Below are positions 1-9,090 of a stretch of DNA of 64,000 bases, piece by piece; positions within the stretch are counted from its first letter, which is position 1, and the number at the start of each line of letters is the position of its first letter. The position numbers and the translations under genes were made by a program. The stretch covers positions 80,542,079-80,606,078 of the forward strand of contig NC_035433.2 of NCBI RefSeq assembly GCF_002127325.2, given 5' to 3'. This stretch comes from Helianthus annuus (Eukaryota; Streptophyta; Magnoliopsida; Asterales; Asteraceae). Below the pieces are notes generated by a model that saw nothing but the letters and a program-made list of their open reading frames with translations, was not told where the DNA came from and did not search any database.

Positions 1-36
1 GTTCTAGAGATCAAAGATCCATTTTTGGGGCCAACA
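1..36 (+). repeat. Element K: 3' tip of the 5' LTR (cut by window edge)
   Basis: The first 36 bases match the last 36 bases of the LTR ending at 1779 and end in CA. A primer-binding site follows two bases later, which fixes this as the right end of a 5' LTR. The rest of this LTR is outside the window. Confidence 0.85.
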
Positions 37-38
37 AT

Positions 39-50
39 TGGTATCAGAGC
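39..50 (+). other. Element K primer-binding site
   Basis: TGGTATCAGAGC is complementary to the 3' end of plant initiator methionine tRNA, the usual minus-strand DNA primer of Ty1/copia elements. It lies two bases after the LTR end. Confidence 0.85.
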
Positions 51-1123
51 ATCAGGCTTTAGGCGTGGGAATCGCAAGGCATCGCAGGGAATTCGCGATC
101 AGGTTTCATTTTTCGTTTTCAATTCGCAAGTTCAATTCAGATTTTTTTTAGTTTCGGTTCTAGGGTGATCGGTTGAACCGAAGGGTTGGTTAGGAATCTA
201 GGGTTTGTTTGATTCCGGGGTTTAGTGCGAATTAGATTGTTGTTTACTACGCGTTGTGGTTATTCGCGGGATAAAGATTTGAGAGTTTGTTGAATTCAAG
301 GGAATTGAATTTACCGGTACAGTGGTTCGTATTGGTGGCCAAGAAATTTTAGAAACAAGAAAGTAAGGGTTGTGAGAATTCTAAGTTAGCAATCAGACTA
401 GGGTTGGTGAGTGAATGAAACCGAGTACAGGAGCACAAAACAGGGTTGTTTTCTTGTTTCGTTGGAGTGCTAGGAAGAATCAGAATTTAATCTGGTGGTT
501 ATTCAAAGTTTAAAAGAAAATTGAGCGAATCAATTGGGAAAAAGAAAATCGAGTGAGTCGATCGTGAAGAAGAAGCCAGACGGAATCATTCGAGCGATTC
601 GAAGTGTGTTCGAAGAATCTAGAAAAAGAAAGTGCAGTGAATGCAGAAAAAGTTGAAGTTATTGAAACAATGAATACTATTGGTGAGACATAAAAAAAAA
701 AGGTTTGTGTGATTCGAAACCGTGTGGAAAAGTATGGTCGTGTGAAATGATCAAGGGGAAGAACCGTGTGATGCGGAGATAACCTGTGAAAGGTATAACA
801 AAACAGTCCAGTGAGTGGATCGGATCAAAGCGAAGAATCCGTGAGGGAAGCAATCAATAATGAAGAACTCGTTGTGAGAGACAACCGTGAAGAAGATAGA
901 TCAAGAAGAAGACACGCGTATCCTGTGACTGGGTAAAAAGAAGAATTGTTGTGTGACACAACCACGAGAGAGATCTGAGTGAGTTAGATTATCCAAAATC
1001 TATGCGAGATGGATGCAAGCATGTGATATGATGATGGGCAAGTTAATCAAGACCGGTGAAGTTCGTGTTGAGACAACTACACAAGAAGAGGTTCGTGTGA
1101 TACAAATCAAGTGCGGTCAAGAC

Positions 1124-1207
1124 AAGTGTGAAGCAAAATGTTCGTGTGAAGCAAGTTCGTGTGAAGCAAGTTGGTGTGAAGCAAGTTCGTGAGGAGCAAG
1201 GTTGGTG
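1124..1207 (+). repeat. 15-bp tandem repeat in element K
   Basis: About five imperfect head-to-tail copies of GTTCGTGTGAAGCAA near the 3' end of the K internal region. No function is visible. Confidence 0.7.
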
Positions 1208-1311
1208 AATAAGAAGATCCATGTGAAATGTTAGATACCGAGGAGACTCGAGATGATAAAGCTACTCGGAGTTCAAGATCTACAACTTAAGGATGTTCAT
1301 GATTAGGGGGG

Positions 1312-1779
1312 TGAATGAAATCACTAATCATATACATCCTCAAGTACAAGGGTTATTGTGTATATAGTTAATATTTATTTAGATGGCGGTTACATGGCGG
1401 TTACAAAGTACGAGGACCAAAGTTGACAAAGTGGAAATTGGAAACTACCTTCATAACCGAAAGGGTGTGTCTCTCTACACACACCCATTCGAAATCAATG
1501 CAAGGCAAAGAACAAGGAGACGCAACTGTTGGATCGAGTGGCCAAGATTCAACACACCTCTTCAAGATTCAATCTCAACCACACATCCAAGAGACACGAC
1601 TTTTCACGAAGAGACGCGTCTATTCATTCGTGCCTCTTAGAAACTATAAATAGAGATAGTTAGTTTCATTTGTAATTGTTCATTACTCTCAATTCAATTT
1701 GTACATACATTCAAGTTATTGTTTATGCAAGTTTGTTTATCACGTTCTAGAGATCAAAGATCCATTTTTGGGGCCAACA
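1312..1779 (+). repeat. Element K 3' LTR (468 bp)
   Basis: It begins TG just after a G6-containing polypurine tract and ends CA at 1779, with its last 36 bases repeated at 1-36. A good TATA box, CTATAAATAG, lies at 1644-1653, about 125 bp before the LTR end. This places U3 at 1312 to about 1675 and R/U5 after it. Small reading frames inside the LTR are not considered genes. Confidence 0.8.
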
Positions 1780-2906
1780 CACATCACTAAAACAATTAAT
1801 ATTTTTTTGAATAAAAATATATTTTTTTCTGTCTAGCCTATAACCATGATCATGTATAACCTACATACTTTAAACTCACAAAACAAATCATATATCTACC
1901 TATAGTTGTCCTAATAGGTGACGGTGAAAAGAGTGAGTGATGAAACTTATAAGGAAAAGTTTGCATTTGTGTTTTGAAAGTGATTATATGATATTAGTTT
2001 AATAATCATAATCAAACAATCAATTAATATGATGATCCATTGATGCTTAAACGTTTGGAAACTTGTGATTTAGCTTACCAATAGATAATATGGTCAAAAG
2101 AGACGCTATATGTGAAAAAAAGTAGCAATGATAAAATAAATGAGTTGCGAAACACAAATCCAAACATCCCTATATAACTAATCATCATGTTCCCAGTCCG
2201 GGCTTTGATGGTTTTTGAATTAAACAATGAACCAAACCAATTGGTAACGATTTTTGATAATTGCATATGGAACCACACCGTTGCTTAGCTTTGATTTGGT
2301 TTCATATTTGGACGTATTGAGCCTTTTTATGGTCTAACGTATTCTATATAGAAATGAGTTTGGTAGACTTGGATGATTGAATAATGATTCTTTGGTTGAT
2401 TGGTTTGGCTTAAATAGACAATCAATTTCCTAAATTAATAGGTAAAGCAAATATCAATTTGAAAATTACAATAAAAAATGAAAAAAAAAAAAGAAAAACA
2501 ACAACAGACTATTAAGGCAAACCGAATACCCAGATGGCCAGATGATAAATTAAAAATCTAAAAGTAAAACTTTCGAAATAAATACCTTTTATAAATAACC
2601 TCTCAATATATAACCATAAAATCTTTAAAAAACCTCTAAAATTAAGCAGTTAACAAGTCAAACTTTTTTATTAACCCAATCATTCCAGGCTTACATGTTT
2701 TATAAATGGGCTATTCTATAAACCCAATCGTGCCCGGCTTTACATGTTTGATAAATAGGCTATATTATGTAACCCGAAATTTTATTAATTAATTGTTGTC
2801 CACATGTTTCAGTGTTCACATGCCGACGGCTTATTGTTTAAACTACTGGTAATGGTTTTTGACTTTAAAAACAAAAACCTTGACATTTTTAACAGAACCA
2901 TTACTA
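1780..2906. other. AT-rich intergenic DNA, no gene seen
   Basis: No coding frame or element terminus was recognised. A roughly 50-bp motif with TTACATGTTT and ATAAATGGGCTAT occurs twice in tandem at about 2672-2775. A16-type runs occur near 2480. Confidence 0.6.
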
Positions 2907-3066
2907 ATGGTTGTTGGTGCACTTGTGTCTGTACTTTGTCTGTATTCGGTCACGATGTAAACGATGTCCTTGTAAGTCATGTAAGTTGACCAAGTCAACC
3001 GTCCTCCTGGTTTGACTCAGTCAACAGTAAGTAAACTTGTTGAAAGTTGTCTGGCTCGAAGGATGA

Positions 3067-3149
3067 GTGATCGAAGGATAATGTAGATCCTTCGATCACC
3101 TCGAAAGATATGCTTCGACTGATGGTCCTCGAAGGATGATCCTTCGAGG
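3067..3149 (+). promoter_or_regulatory. Inverted-repeat pair in element A U3
   Basis: Two perfect hairpins flank a less regular stretch. At 3067-3099, 13-bp arms (GTGATCGAAGGAT) enclose a 7-nt loop. At 3127-3149, 11-bp arms (CCTCGAAGGAT) enclose one base. The shared core is CGAAGGAT, while the outer bases differ on both arms so that pairing is kept. They lie 85-170 bp upstream of the TATA palindrome, so they may be promoter elements or RNA structures in the 3' end of the transcript. Repeated at 11117-11199 in the 3' LTR. Confidence 0.7.
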
Positions 3150-3233
3150 TCCCTGCTTATCCTTCGAAAGCATTGTATCCGAAAGATGATCCTTCGGACC
3201 ATCTATCGAATCCTTCGAGAAGACCTGCTGTAT

Positions 3234-3251
3234 ATGGGTATATATACCCAT
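3234..3251 (+). promoter_or_regulatory. TATA box inside a perfect palindrome (element A LTR)
   Basis: ATGGGTATATATACCCAT is an 18-bp perfect palindrome containing the TATATATA core. It is the likely core promoter of the LTR, with transcription expected to start about 30 bp downstream. The copy in the 3' LTR is at 11284-11301. Confidence 0.7.
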
Positions 3252-3551
3252 GCAGTGTTGAGGACAGTAGAGAGATGCACACAGATAGTCACACCGAGAG
3301 ATAGAGAGTTGAGAGCATCCTGTCCGAAACACTCACACACTTAGAGAGTTTATAGAACATTTCTGTAAACATTGAGCTTGTAACCGAACCCTCATTGCAT
3401 TAATACAAGTTGTGTTAATCGGTGAACTTGTGTGTTTGTTTCTCTACTTGCTACTAACTCGGTTTGCTTGCTAGCTTGGATTCCGCACTCGCTAGTAGGT
3501 TTGTATAACAAGGTTTAGGTTCGTTATCCTCCGCGAAAAGGGACCTACAAG

Positions 3552-3563
3552 TGGTATCAGAGC
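3552..3563 (+). other. Element A primer-binding site
   Basis: TGGTATCAGAGC, complementary to initiator Met-tRNA, two bases after the LTR end. Confidence 0.9.
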
Positions 3564-3940
3564 TTGGCTCTTTACCTTGTTTAAAACCGGGTTTTTACAA
3601 GTTTTGGTGTGTTGAAACACTTGGTTTTGCACCTGCTTTTACCTAGTTTCTTGCATTTTCTTTGAGTAAAAACGTGTCTAAACTAACCGGGAGTGTTTAA
3701 AGTGGGGTTGGGTAACTTGAAAACTTGTTTTTGAGTAACTTTGTGTTTTCCGGCGAAAGCTCCGGTTAAACTTCCGGTGACTGGTTTGAAGATAAGGTTA
3801 TCCATTTTTGGCATAGTTTATTTCAAATCTTGGTTGGTAAGATTGTTGTCAGCCTGCCATACCCTTTTGCCGAAAGTTGACTTACCAACCAATCACCTTT
3901 TCACCAACCCGTCATATCTGTGTCAGTGTGTCAGTGCACA

Positions 3941-4475
3941 TTCGAAAGATATCCTTCGACATCGAAAGATATCCTTCGACATCGAAAGACCATCCTTCGA
4001 TCAGTGACAGCTCGATAGATAAACATCTTTCGAGTAGTCCTTCGAAGTTCGAAACATATCTTTCGATCAGGGAATCTTTTCGAAAGATAGTTGTTTTATC
4101 TCGAAAGATAAGGATCTTTCAAGTGTGAATCTTTCGAGATTTTGAGTCTTTCGAAGCCAGTGCTCGAAAGTCAACAGTGATCCTTCGAACACTGTTGATC
4201 ATTCGAACAAGTGTGATCCTTCGGAAGTTAGCTATTCGAAAGATAAGTGTCCGAAAGATAGGGATTTGACTCGAAAGATAAGGATCTTTCAAAAGGGAAT
4301 CCTTCGAGTTCTTGAATCTTTCGAAATTATTGTTCAAGACTCAACAGTAATCTTTCGAGTACTGTTGATCCTTCGAACAGTAGTTGATCTTTCGATTGTG
4401 GTCTGTTTATTGTTAACAAGTTTCTGTGATTTCAGATCTTTCGAACAGGATCGTTCGGCTGTGTGATCTCTCGGA
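3941..4475 (+). repeat. CGAAAGAT/ATCCTTCGA repeat array in element A leader
   Basis: More than twenty copies of TCGAAAGAT or TCGAAGGAT and of their complements are packed, in both orientations, into the leader just upstream of the Gag start. Many neighbours can pair with each other. The same octamer core occurs in this element's own U3 but not in the leader of its close relative G, which has GACGAAAC instead. No reading frame is credible across it. Confidence 0.8.
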
Positions 4476-4508
4476 TTATTCACTTAGCATTTATTTTGCT
4501 TATCAATC

Positions 4509-6152
4509 ATGAATCCGAGCTGGTGGAATCCTGCTCCAGATAGTGGTAAATATACAAGTTCAGGAGTTACTCCTTCATGGTGGGGTACACCGGCTCCTGA
4601 TAGTGGAAAATACACGTGTACAAGTCTATCACCATCATGGGCCGAATCTCCAGTATCTACATCTTCACAAGCAAATGCTTTACCATCAAATCAATGGGCA
4701 TTAGTAACGGGTCAAACTCCTAGTGTACAAAGTATCTTATTAAGCGAAAGCGAAACAGGAAGCTTGAATCGACCCCCAAAACTGATGAGTTTGAATGAAT
4801 ATCCAGGATGGGCTGAGAGGTTTAAAACATATGTTCTTGGTCAAAATACGGAACTGTGGATACGTTTCACCACAGATTTCGATCAAGCCATAGAGGTTGC
4901 TGCTTCAGAGACTGCGTCATTTGCTGATCTTCCCGAAGATAAAAAGAAAACGTATGATCTGGAAAAGAAAGCATACGCCATTCTCACCCAGGCTTTGAGC
5001 AAGGATATTTATCACCAGTTTGTCAGCTTCAAGACAACTAAGAAGTTGTGGGACGGGTTGAAAACAAGAGGAGTAGGGAATGAAGCAACACGTCAGCTGC
5101 GTCATGATCTACTCAAGAAAGAATTTGACAGCTTCGCTTGCCTGGATAAGGAGTCTCTGGGAGACATGACAAGTCGTTTCTATCACCTGCTTACTGAATT
5201 GAACAATTTTGGAGTTACAACAACTCAAGCAGAGGTGGTAAAGAAGTTTGCTGATGCCTTACCTCCGCAATGGAGTAGTTTCTTGGAAATCCTTAAGTAT
5301 AACGGAGCGTTGAGAACTACAAGTTTTAACGACTTCGTGCAGCTTTTGGAAAACAAGGATCAGGAGGAAACATTGAAGGCGAAGAGAGTTCCATTGCCAC
5401 AGAATCCGGAAATGTATTATGGAACTTCCAGCTCTTCGTCTGCAAGAACTGGTTCACATGCTCCAATACAAACGGCGTTTGTCACAAGCACAGATTGTTT
5501 TGGCAATCCAATACAAGTCCCTGTTAAGCCGCCTCCCACCACAGACATATTTGGAAATCCAATCCAACCACCTCCACCTCCTCCTGCTCAACAACAACGT
5601 GCATGTTATGGAGGAACATCATCTGCTGGTCAACAATCAAAGCCAAATACAGTACAGCTCGACACTTCAAGCTTTTCTAAAGTCAGTGTAGAAGTAGCCA
5701 AGGAACACATGGAGCTACTTAACACTATAGTGAGCGCGTACTGTGGGTTGATAGAAGGTCAGATTGGTAACATTAATCTGACACAGGAAGACTATCGGCA
5801 GATAGATAAAGAAGAGATGGACTTGATGGACATCAAGTGGGCCTTTGCGAGTGCTGTGAGAAGAGCAAAGGATTGGATGGAAAGTACTGGCAGAACCAGC
5901 TTGGAAAGTAAGCGAGACACCAAGTATGGGTTCGATAAACAGGCTGTTAAGTGCTTCAACTGTGGTGAACGGGGTCACTTTAAACGGGAGTGTGCAAAGC
6001 CAGCACAGCATGGAAACCAGAACCCCTTCAGAAACCAGGGCAACCAGCAGAACCAGAACAGAAATAATGAACGTACATTAGTGCCTGTCAACAATCAAGC
6101 CAACCGGGCACTTGTAGTTCAGATGGATGAAGGTTGCGACTGGTCAATCTAG
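4509..6152 (+). CDS. gag: Gag, N-terminal part with capsid-like region and first zinc knuckle (element A)
   Basis: 547 residues from the first ATG after the leader repeats. The N-terminus has a duplicated PSWW...PAPDSGKYT motif (residues about 3-35). Residues about 95-290 look like the copia Gag capsid domain (UBN2 type), which assembles the particle. A proline-rich linker follows, then a CCHC zinc knuckle, CFNCGERGHFKREC, at residues 482-495, expected to bind the genomic RNA. The frame ends at TAG (6150-6152). The same frame continues open to 8354, and element G has CAG at this position, so the stop is probably a C-to-T change rather than the natural end. Readthrough cannot be excluded. Confidence 0.88.
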   Translation: MNPSWWNPAPDSGKYTSSGVTPSWWGTPAPDSGKYTCTSLSPSWAESPVSTSSQANALPSNQWALVTGQTPSVQSILLSESETGSLNRPPKLMSLNEYPGWAERFKTYVLGQNTELWIRFTTDFDQAIEVAASETASFADLPEDKKKTYDLEKKAYAILTQALSKDIYHQFVSFKTTKKLWDGLKTRGVGNEATRQLRHDLLKKEFDSFACLDKESLGDMTSRFYHLLTELNNFGVTTTQAEVVKKFADALPPQWSSFLEILKYNGALRTTSFNDFVQLLENKDQEETLKAKRVPLPQNPEMYYGTSSSSSARTGSHAPIQTAFVTSTDCFGNPIQVPVKPPPTTDIFGNPIQPPPPPPAQQQRACYGGTSSAGQQSKPNTVQLDTSSFSKVSVEVAKEHMELLNTIVSAYCGLIEGQIGNINLTQEDYRQIDKEEMDLMDIKWAFASAVRRAKDWMESTGRTSLESKRDTKYGFDKQAVKCFNCGERGHFKRECAKPAQHGNQNPFRNQGNQQNQNRNNERTLVPVNNQANRALVVQMDEGCDWSI

Positions 6153-6197
6153 TTTGGTGGTGATGCTCCTAATGGTACAGCTTGCTTTGCTCAAGTT

Positions 6198-8354
6198 GTG
6201 AAGGATGTAGTTAACACCAGTGGTGGAGAATCTTCCGCCAGTGGTGGTGAATCTTCTGAGGATGAAGACTCTTCTGGGTACAGCAGGAGTGTTGATGAAG
6301 ATTCATCTGGGTCAGGCGATGAGAATATGGGTGAGACATCTGGTGTCTCAGTTGATGCTGATATTGATGAACTTTTGGAGGAAGCTGCAGCAGAAACTCA
6401 AAGAAGATCTGTTCTGATGGATCAAGCTGCTTGTACTTCGTCTTCTCTCCATTCAGCCTTTATGGCTAATGTCGACAGTTCTTCAAGTCAGGTATGTGTC
6501 GATGAACCCATTGCTGTAAACTGTGATAACTGTGATAGCTTGCAGGCTAAATGTGCTGAGTTTGAGGCAAGCATGTCTGAGTTGCAAGCCAAACATGATG
6601 CTTTACAAGCTAGTTTGTTTGACTTGCAAGACAAACATGGTTCCTTGAATGATGAGTGGTGTGCATTGCAAAGCAAACACGAGGCTTTGCAAGAAAAATA
6701 TGATGTGACATTCATCCACAATCAGAAGTTGACTGTGGATCTTTCAAAATGCACAGAAGCCAATATGTTTTATGAAAACCATGAAAAGGAATTTAAGTCA
6801 ATGATTGAGACATTAAAGAAAGATAAAACTGAATTGACTAAAATGGTTTCCAGAAAACAAACGGACATTAATTTGTACATCTCACGTCTTGAGGCAATGC
6901 AAAAAGAAATGGTCTGTGTAAAAACGGAAAGTGAGGCAATCCAACTCAAGCTAGACAGCTATTTGAGCTCTAGCTACGTGTTGGATCACATCATTGACGT
7001 TCAGAAAGAAAAGAAGGATGTCACATGCATAGGATACAAAAAATGTCCACCACCAGTCAGACACAATTATGATGCCATGCCTGATGAGGAGGATAGAGTG
7101 TTTTTCGAACCATCTGTTCCTCTTGATGTGAAGGAGTTTGCAGCAGGACTCGGATACCAAAAGGAAGTATCCTCAGATTCAGATGTGTCAGCAGATACAT
7201 TTGTGAGTGCTGAACAGAATCAAGATCCTCCAGTTGTGATTGAGGATGCTGATTCGTCTGATGATGAATCTGATGATACTGTCCCAGCAAAGTCTGATGC
7301 GGTAGTCAAAAATGAGGACATACCTCTTGAGAATCACATTCTATGTGATCCCCCTACCACACCCGCTAAGACTGTTGCAACTGAGTCCTCGTCTGAGAAG
7401 GAGTCGGAGAGTGTGACCTTGCTGTACACTTTGATTGGTGATGATAAAATTTACTCAGACAAAGATTTTCCGATTAAGAACGTTAATCAATCCTTAATCG
7501 ATAAAGTCTTTGAAAATTCGACAAGTAAGTTTTTGGGGAAGAAAGGACCACATGTTACAGTTACACAGTGTCCTCCAATCCCAAAGGCTGAAGTTCGAAA
7601 ACAATTTGGCAACAAGAAATTACCAGCAATGCCAAAACAGCAAAATCACACCAAGCCCAAAGGAAAGGCACCGGCTCAAGTCCAGAAGAAGCCGAATCAA
7701 AAGAAGAAGAAAAATGTTAACTTTGTGAAATCGACGGGAACGGACAAAATTGAAACGTTTGAAAATAAATCTAACTTAGATTTTGTCAAGAGAGCTACTG
7801 TTTTGAAAAGAAATGAACAAAACAGTTCACAGCCTAGTACCTCGGGTTCACAAAGTTCAACATCATCGGCTAAGAGAACACATGATTCTTCGAGGTATGT
7901 TGAACGAAGATCATGTTTTGAGTGTGGAACCATTGGGCATATAATTCGAAATTGCCCTTATCTTCATAAGCAGAAAGAAAAGGTTGATGCTCCCCGTGAT
8001 CACAATGACCGTAAGCGATCTGCTTCTGTCAGACAAGATCCCCGCCTTGTAAAAGAAAGGGAAAAGAAGCAGAAACGCCAACAGGTCAAAAGGATTGAAA
8101 AAGCAATTAAAACCGATGTGGTTCAAAAACAATCTGTTTCTGTAAAATCAACAAATTCAAAAACTTCAAACTGTAATGAAGTTAAAATTTTAAAGAATGA
8201 CACTGATAAAACAAAACAGACATGGAAACCTAAATCGGTTACTGAATCAGGGGGACCATCACAATTTACAAACCATCAAAGACAAGAAGTTATTGTCATT
8301 GATGAAAATGGAAGACCCAAGACCACAATGGCTTGGGTCCCTCTCTCCAACTAA
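6198..8354 (+). CDS. Gag, C-terminal part with coiled coil and second zinc knuckle (element A)
   Basis: 718 residues in the same frame as the upstream Gag. Only the single TAG and 15 further codons separate the two, so this is the second half of a Gag of about 1280 residues. It opens with an acidic, Ser-rich stretch (SSEDEDSSG). Heptad-like repeats at about residues 105-260 (LQAKHDALQ, LQSKHEALQEK) suggest a coiled coil. Another acidic region and a Lys-rich region follow, then a second CCHC knuckle, CFECGTIGHIIRNC, at residues 573-586. The C-terminus reads MAWVPLSN. As a separate ORF it would need internal initiation or readthrough. Two knuckles plus a coiled coil are unusual for a copia Gag, but the layout is also found in G, B and partly C. 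Confidence 0.8.
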   Translation: MKDVVNTSGGESSASGGESSEDEDSSGYSRSVDEDSSGSGDENMGETSGVSVDADIDELLEEAAAETQRRSVLMDQAACTSSSLHSAFMANVDSSSSQVCVDEPIAVNCDNCDSLQAKCAEFEASMSELQAKHDALQASLFDLQDKHGSLNDEWCALQSKHEALQEKYDVTFIHNQKLTVDLSKCTEANMFYENHEKEFKSMIETLKKDKTELTKMVSRKQTDINLYISRLEAMQKEMVCVKTESEAIQLKLDSYLSSSYVLDHIIDVQKEKKDVTCIGYKKCPPPVRHNYDAMPDEEDRVFFEPSVPLDVKEFAAGLGYQKEVSSDSDVSADTFVSAEQNQDPPVVIEDADSSDDESDDTVPAKSDAVVKNEDIPLENHILCDPPTTPAKTVATESSSEKESESVTLLYTLIGDDKIYSDKDFPIKNVNQSLIDKVFENSTSKFLGKKGPHVTVTQCPPIPKAEVRKQFGNKKLPAMPKQQNHTKPKGKAPAQVQKKPNQKKKKNVNFVKSTGTDKIETFENKSNLDFVKRATVLKRNEQNSSQPSTSGSQSSTSSAKRTHDSSRYVERRSCFECGTIGHIIRNCPYLHKQKEKVDAPRDHNDRKRSASVRQDPRLVKEREKKQKRQQVKRIEKAIKTDVVQKQSVSVKSTNSKTSNCNEVKILKNDTDKTKQTWKPKSVTESGGPSQFTNHQRQEVIVIDENGRPKTTMAWVPLSN

Positions 8355-8360
8355 TCTCTG

Positions 8361-9090
8361 AATGAGTGTGCAGGAAGTTCCAGGAGGAACTATTGATAGT
8401 CTTAGGATTGTTGATAGTGGAATGTCCTTGCACAAGATAGGCGACAGAAGAAATTGTTGCCTTTGATGGAGAAAGAGGAAAGAAAAAGAAAATGTGGCTG
8501 TATGAAGATGCAAAATTCGACCAAATGAAGAACGTGCCGAAAATTTGGTCATTATGGTTTTTGATCGGGTCCACAGGAACGAATGAAGTGAAATGTGTGT
8601 CGATGCCTTGGCGTGGATTGAACATCCGCACACCATTTCTGAAAGAGAAAGTCAAAGACCTTCGCTGGTGAAATGTGGAAGACCAGCCGGACCCGGAGGT
8701 TTATGAGCTTGTTGCTGTCAAGAGATTTTTCAGTAGCTGCACATTCGACCTTGAAGTCCACACCGGGTGGATATCCAGTTGGGAGAGTGCTTAGATTCCT
8801 TGCAATGCACGGAACAGTTGCAGGATACGCCTTTAAATTCTTAATCTCTCCTATACTTGTCGATATTTAAGCTACTTTGTGAATTATTATTATCTCGAAC
8901 AGCACTCTTTGACCTGACACGTTGATCTCGGATATCACCTCACACGTGATTGTTTCAATGTGAAACTCATCAATGTTGTCATGGTTCGCACCGCTTACCG
9001 ACATGCAACTCATTTTTCCAAAATTTGTTAAATCTTTTCTGATAAAACTTAATTTTGGTAAACGGCATTAAGGTCAAGCACAAGAGTAAA
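8361..9090 (+). pseudogene. Shrunken pol relic (element A)
   Basis: About 0.7 kb replaces the 3.4 kb pol found in G. It opens with the protease start (GIVDSG-like codons at about 8400). Patches aligning to the RT palm, the RNase H region and the pol 3' end follow; the stretch at about 8715-8875 parallels G at 31925-32250, and the end parallels G at 32290-32460. Blocks between them are missing and the reading frames are broken. The same patches in the same order occur in B (21996-22685) and C (58190-58965), so the deletions predate these copies. It has no coding capacity. Confidence 0.75.

Larger units (their letters stand above)
37..1311 (+). mobile_element. Element K internal domain, non-coding
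   Basis: About 1.27 kb between PBS and polypurine tract with no reading frame resembling gag or pol. It is purine-rich on this strand, with many GAAGAA and GTGTGAA runs. A PBS, a G-rich tract at 1304-1311 and two LTR ends with no coding sequence define a small non-autonomous LTR element (TRIM/LARD type) that would have to be mobilised in trans. The partner element is not identifiable here. Confidence 0.75.
2912..3549 (+). repeat. Element A 5' LTR (638 bp)
   Basis: It starts TGTTGGTGCA and ends ACCTACA, followed after two bases by the PBS. It is the same length as, and by eye identical to, 10962-11599 (offset exactly 8050). U3 contains palindromic CGAAGGAT hairpins, followed by a TATA box. 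Confidence 0.93.

Noticed and set aside
3017..3332. Identical reading frames of 61 and 78 codons on the minus strand here and at 11067-11382
   Set aside because: They are the two LTR copies of element A read backwards across palindromic repeats; identity reflects LTR identity, not conserved genes.
3941..4475. CRISPR-like array (regular short repeats)
   Set aside because: Spacing is irregular, repeats are in both orientations and the context is a plant retrotransposon leader.
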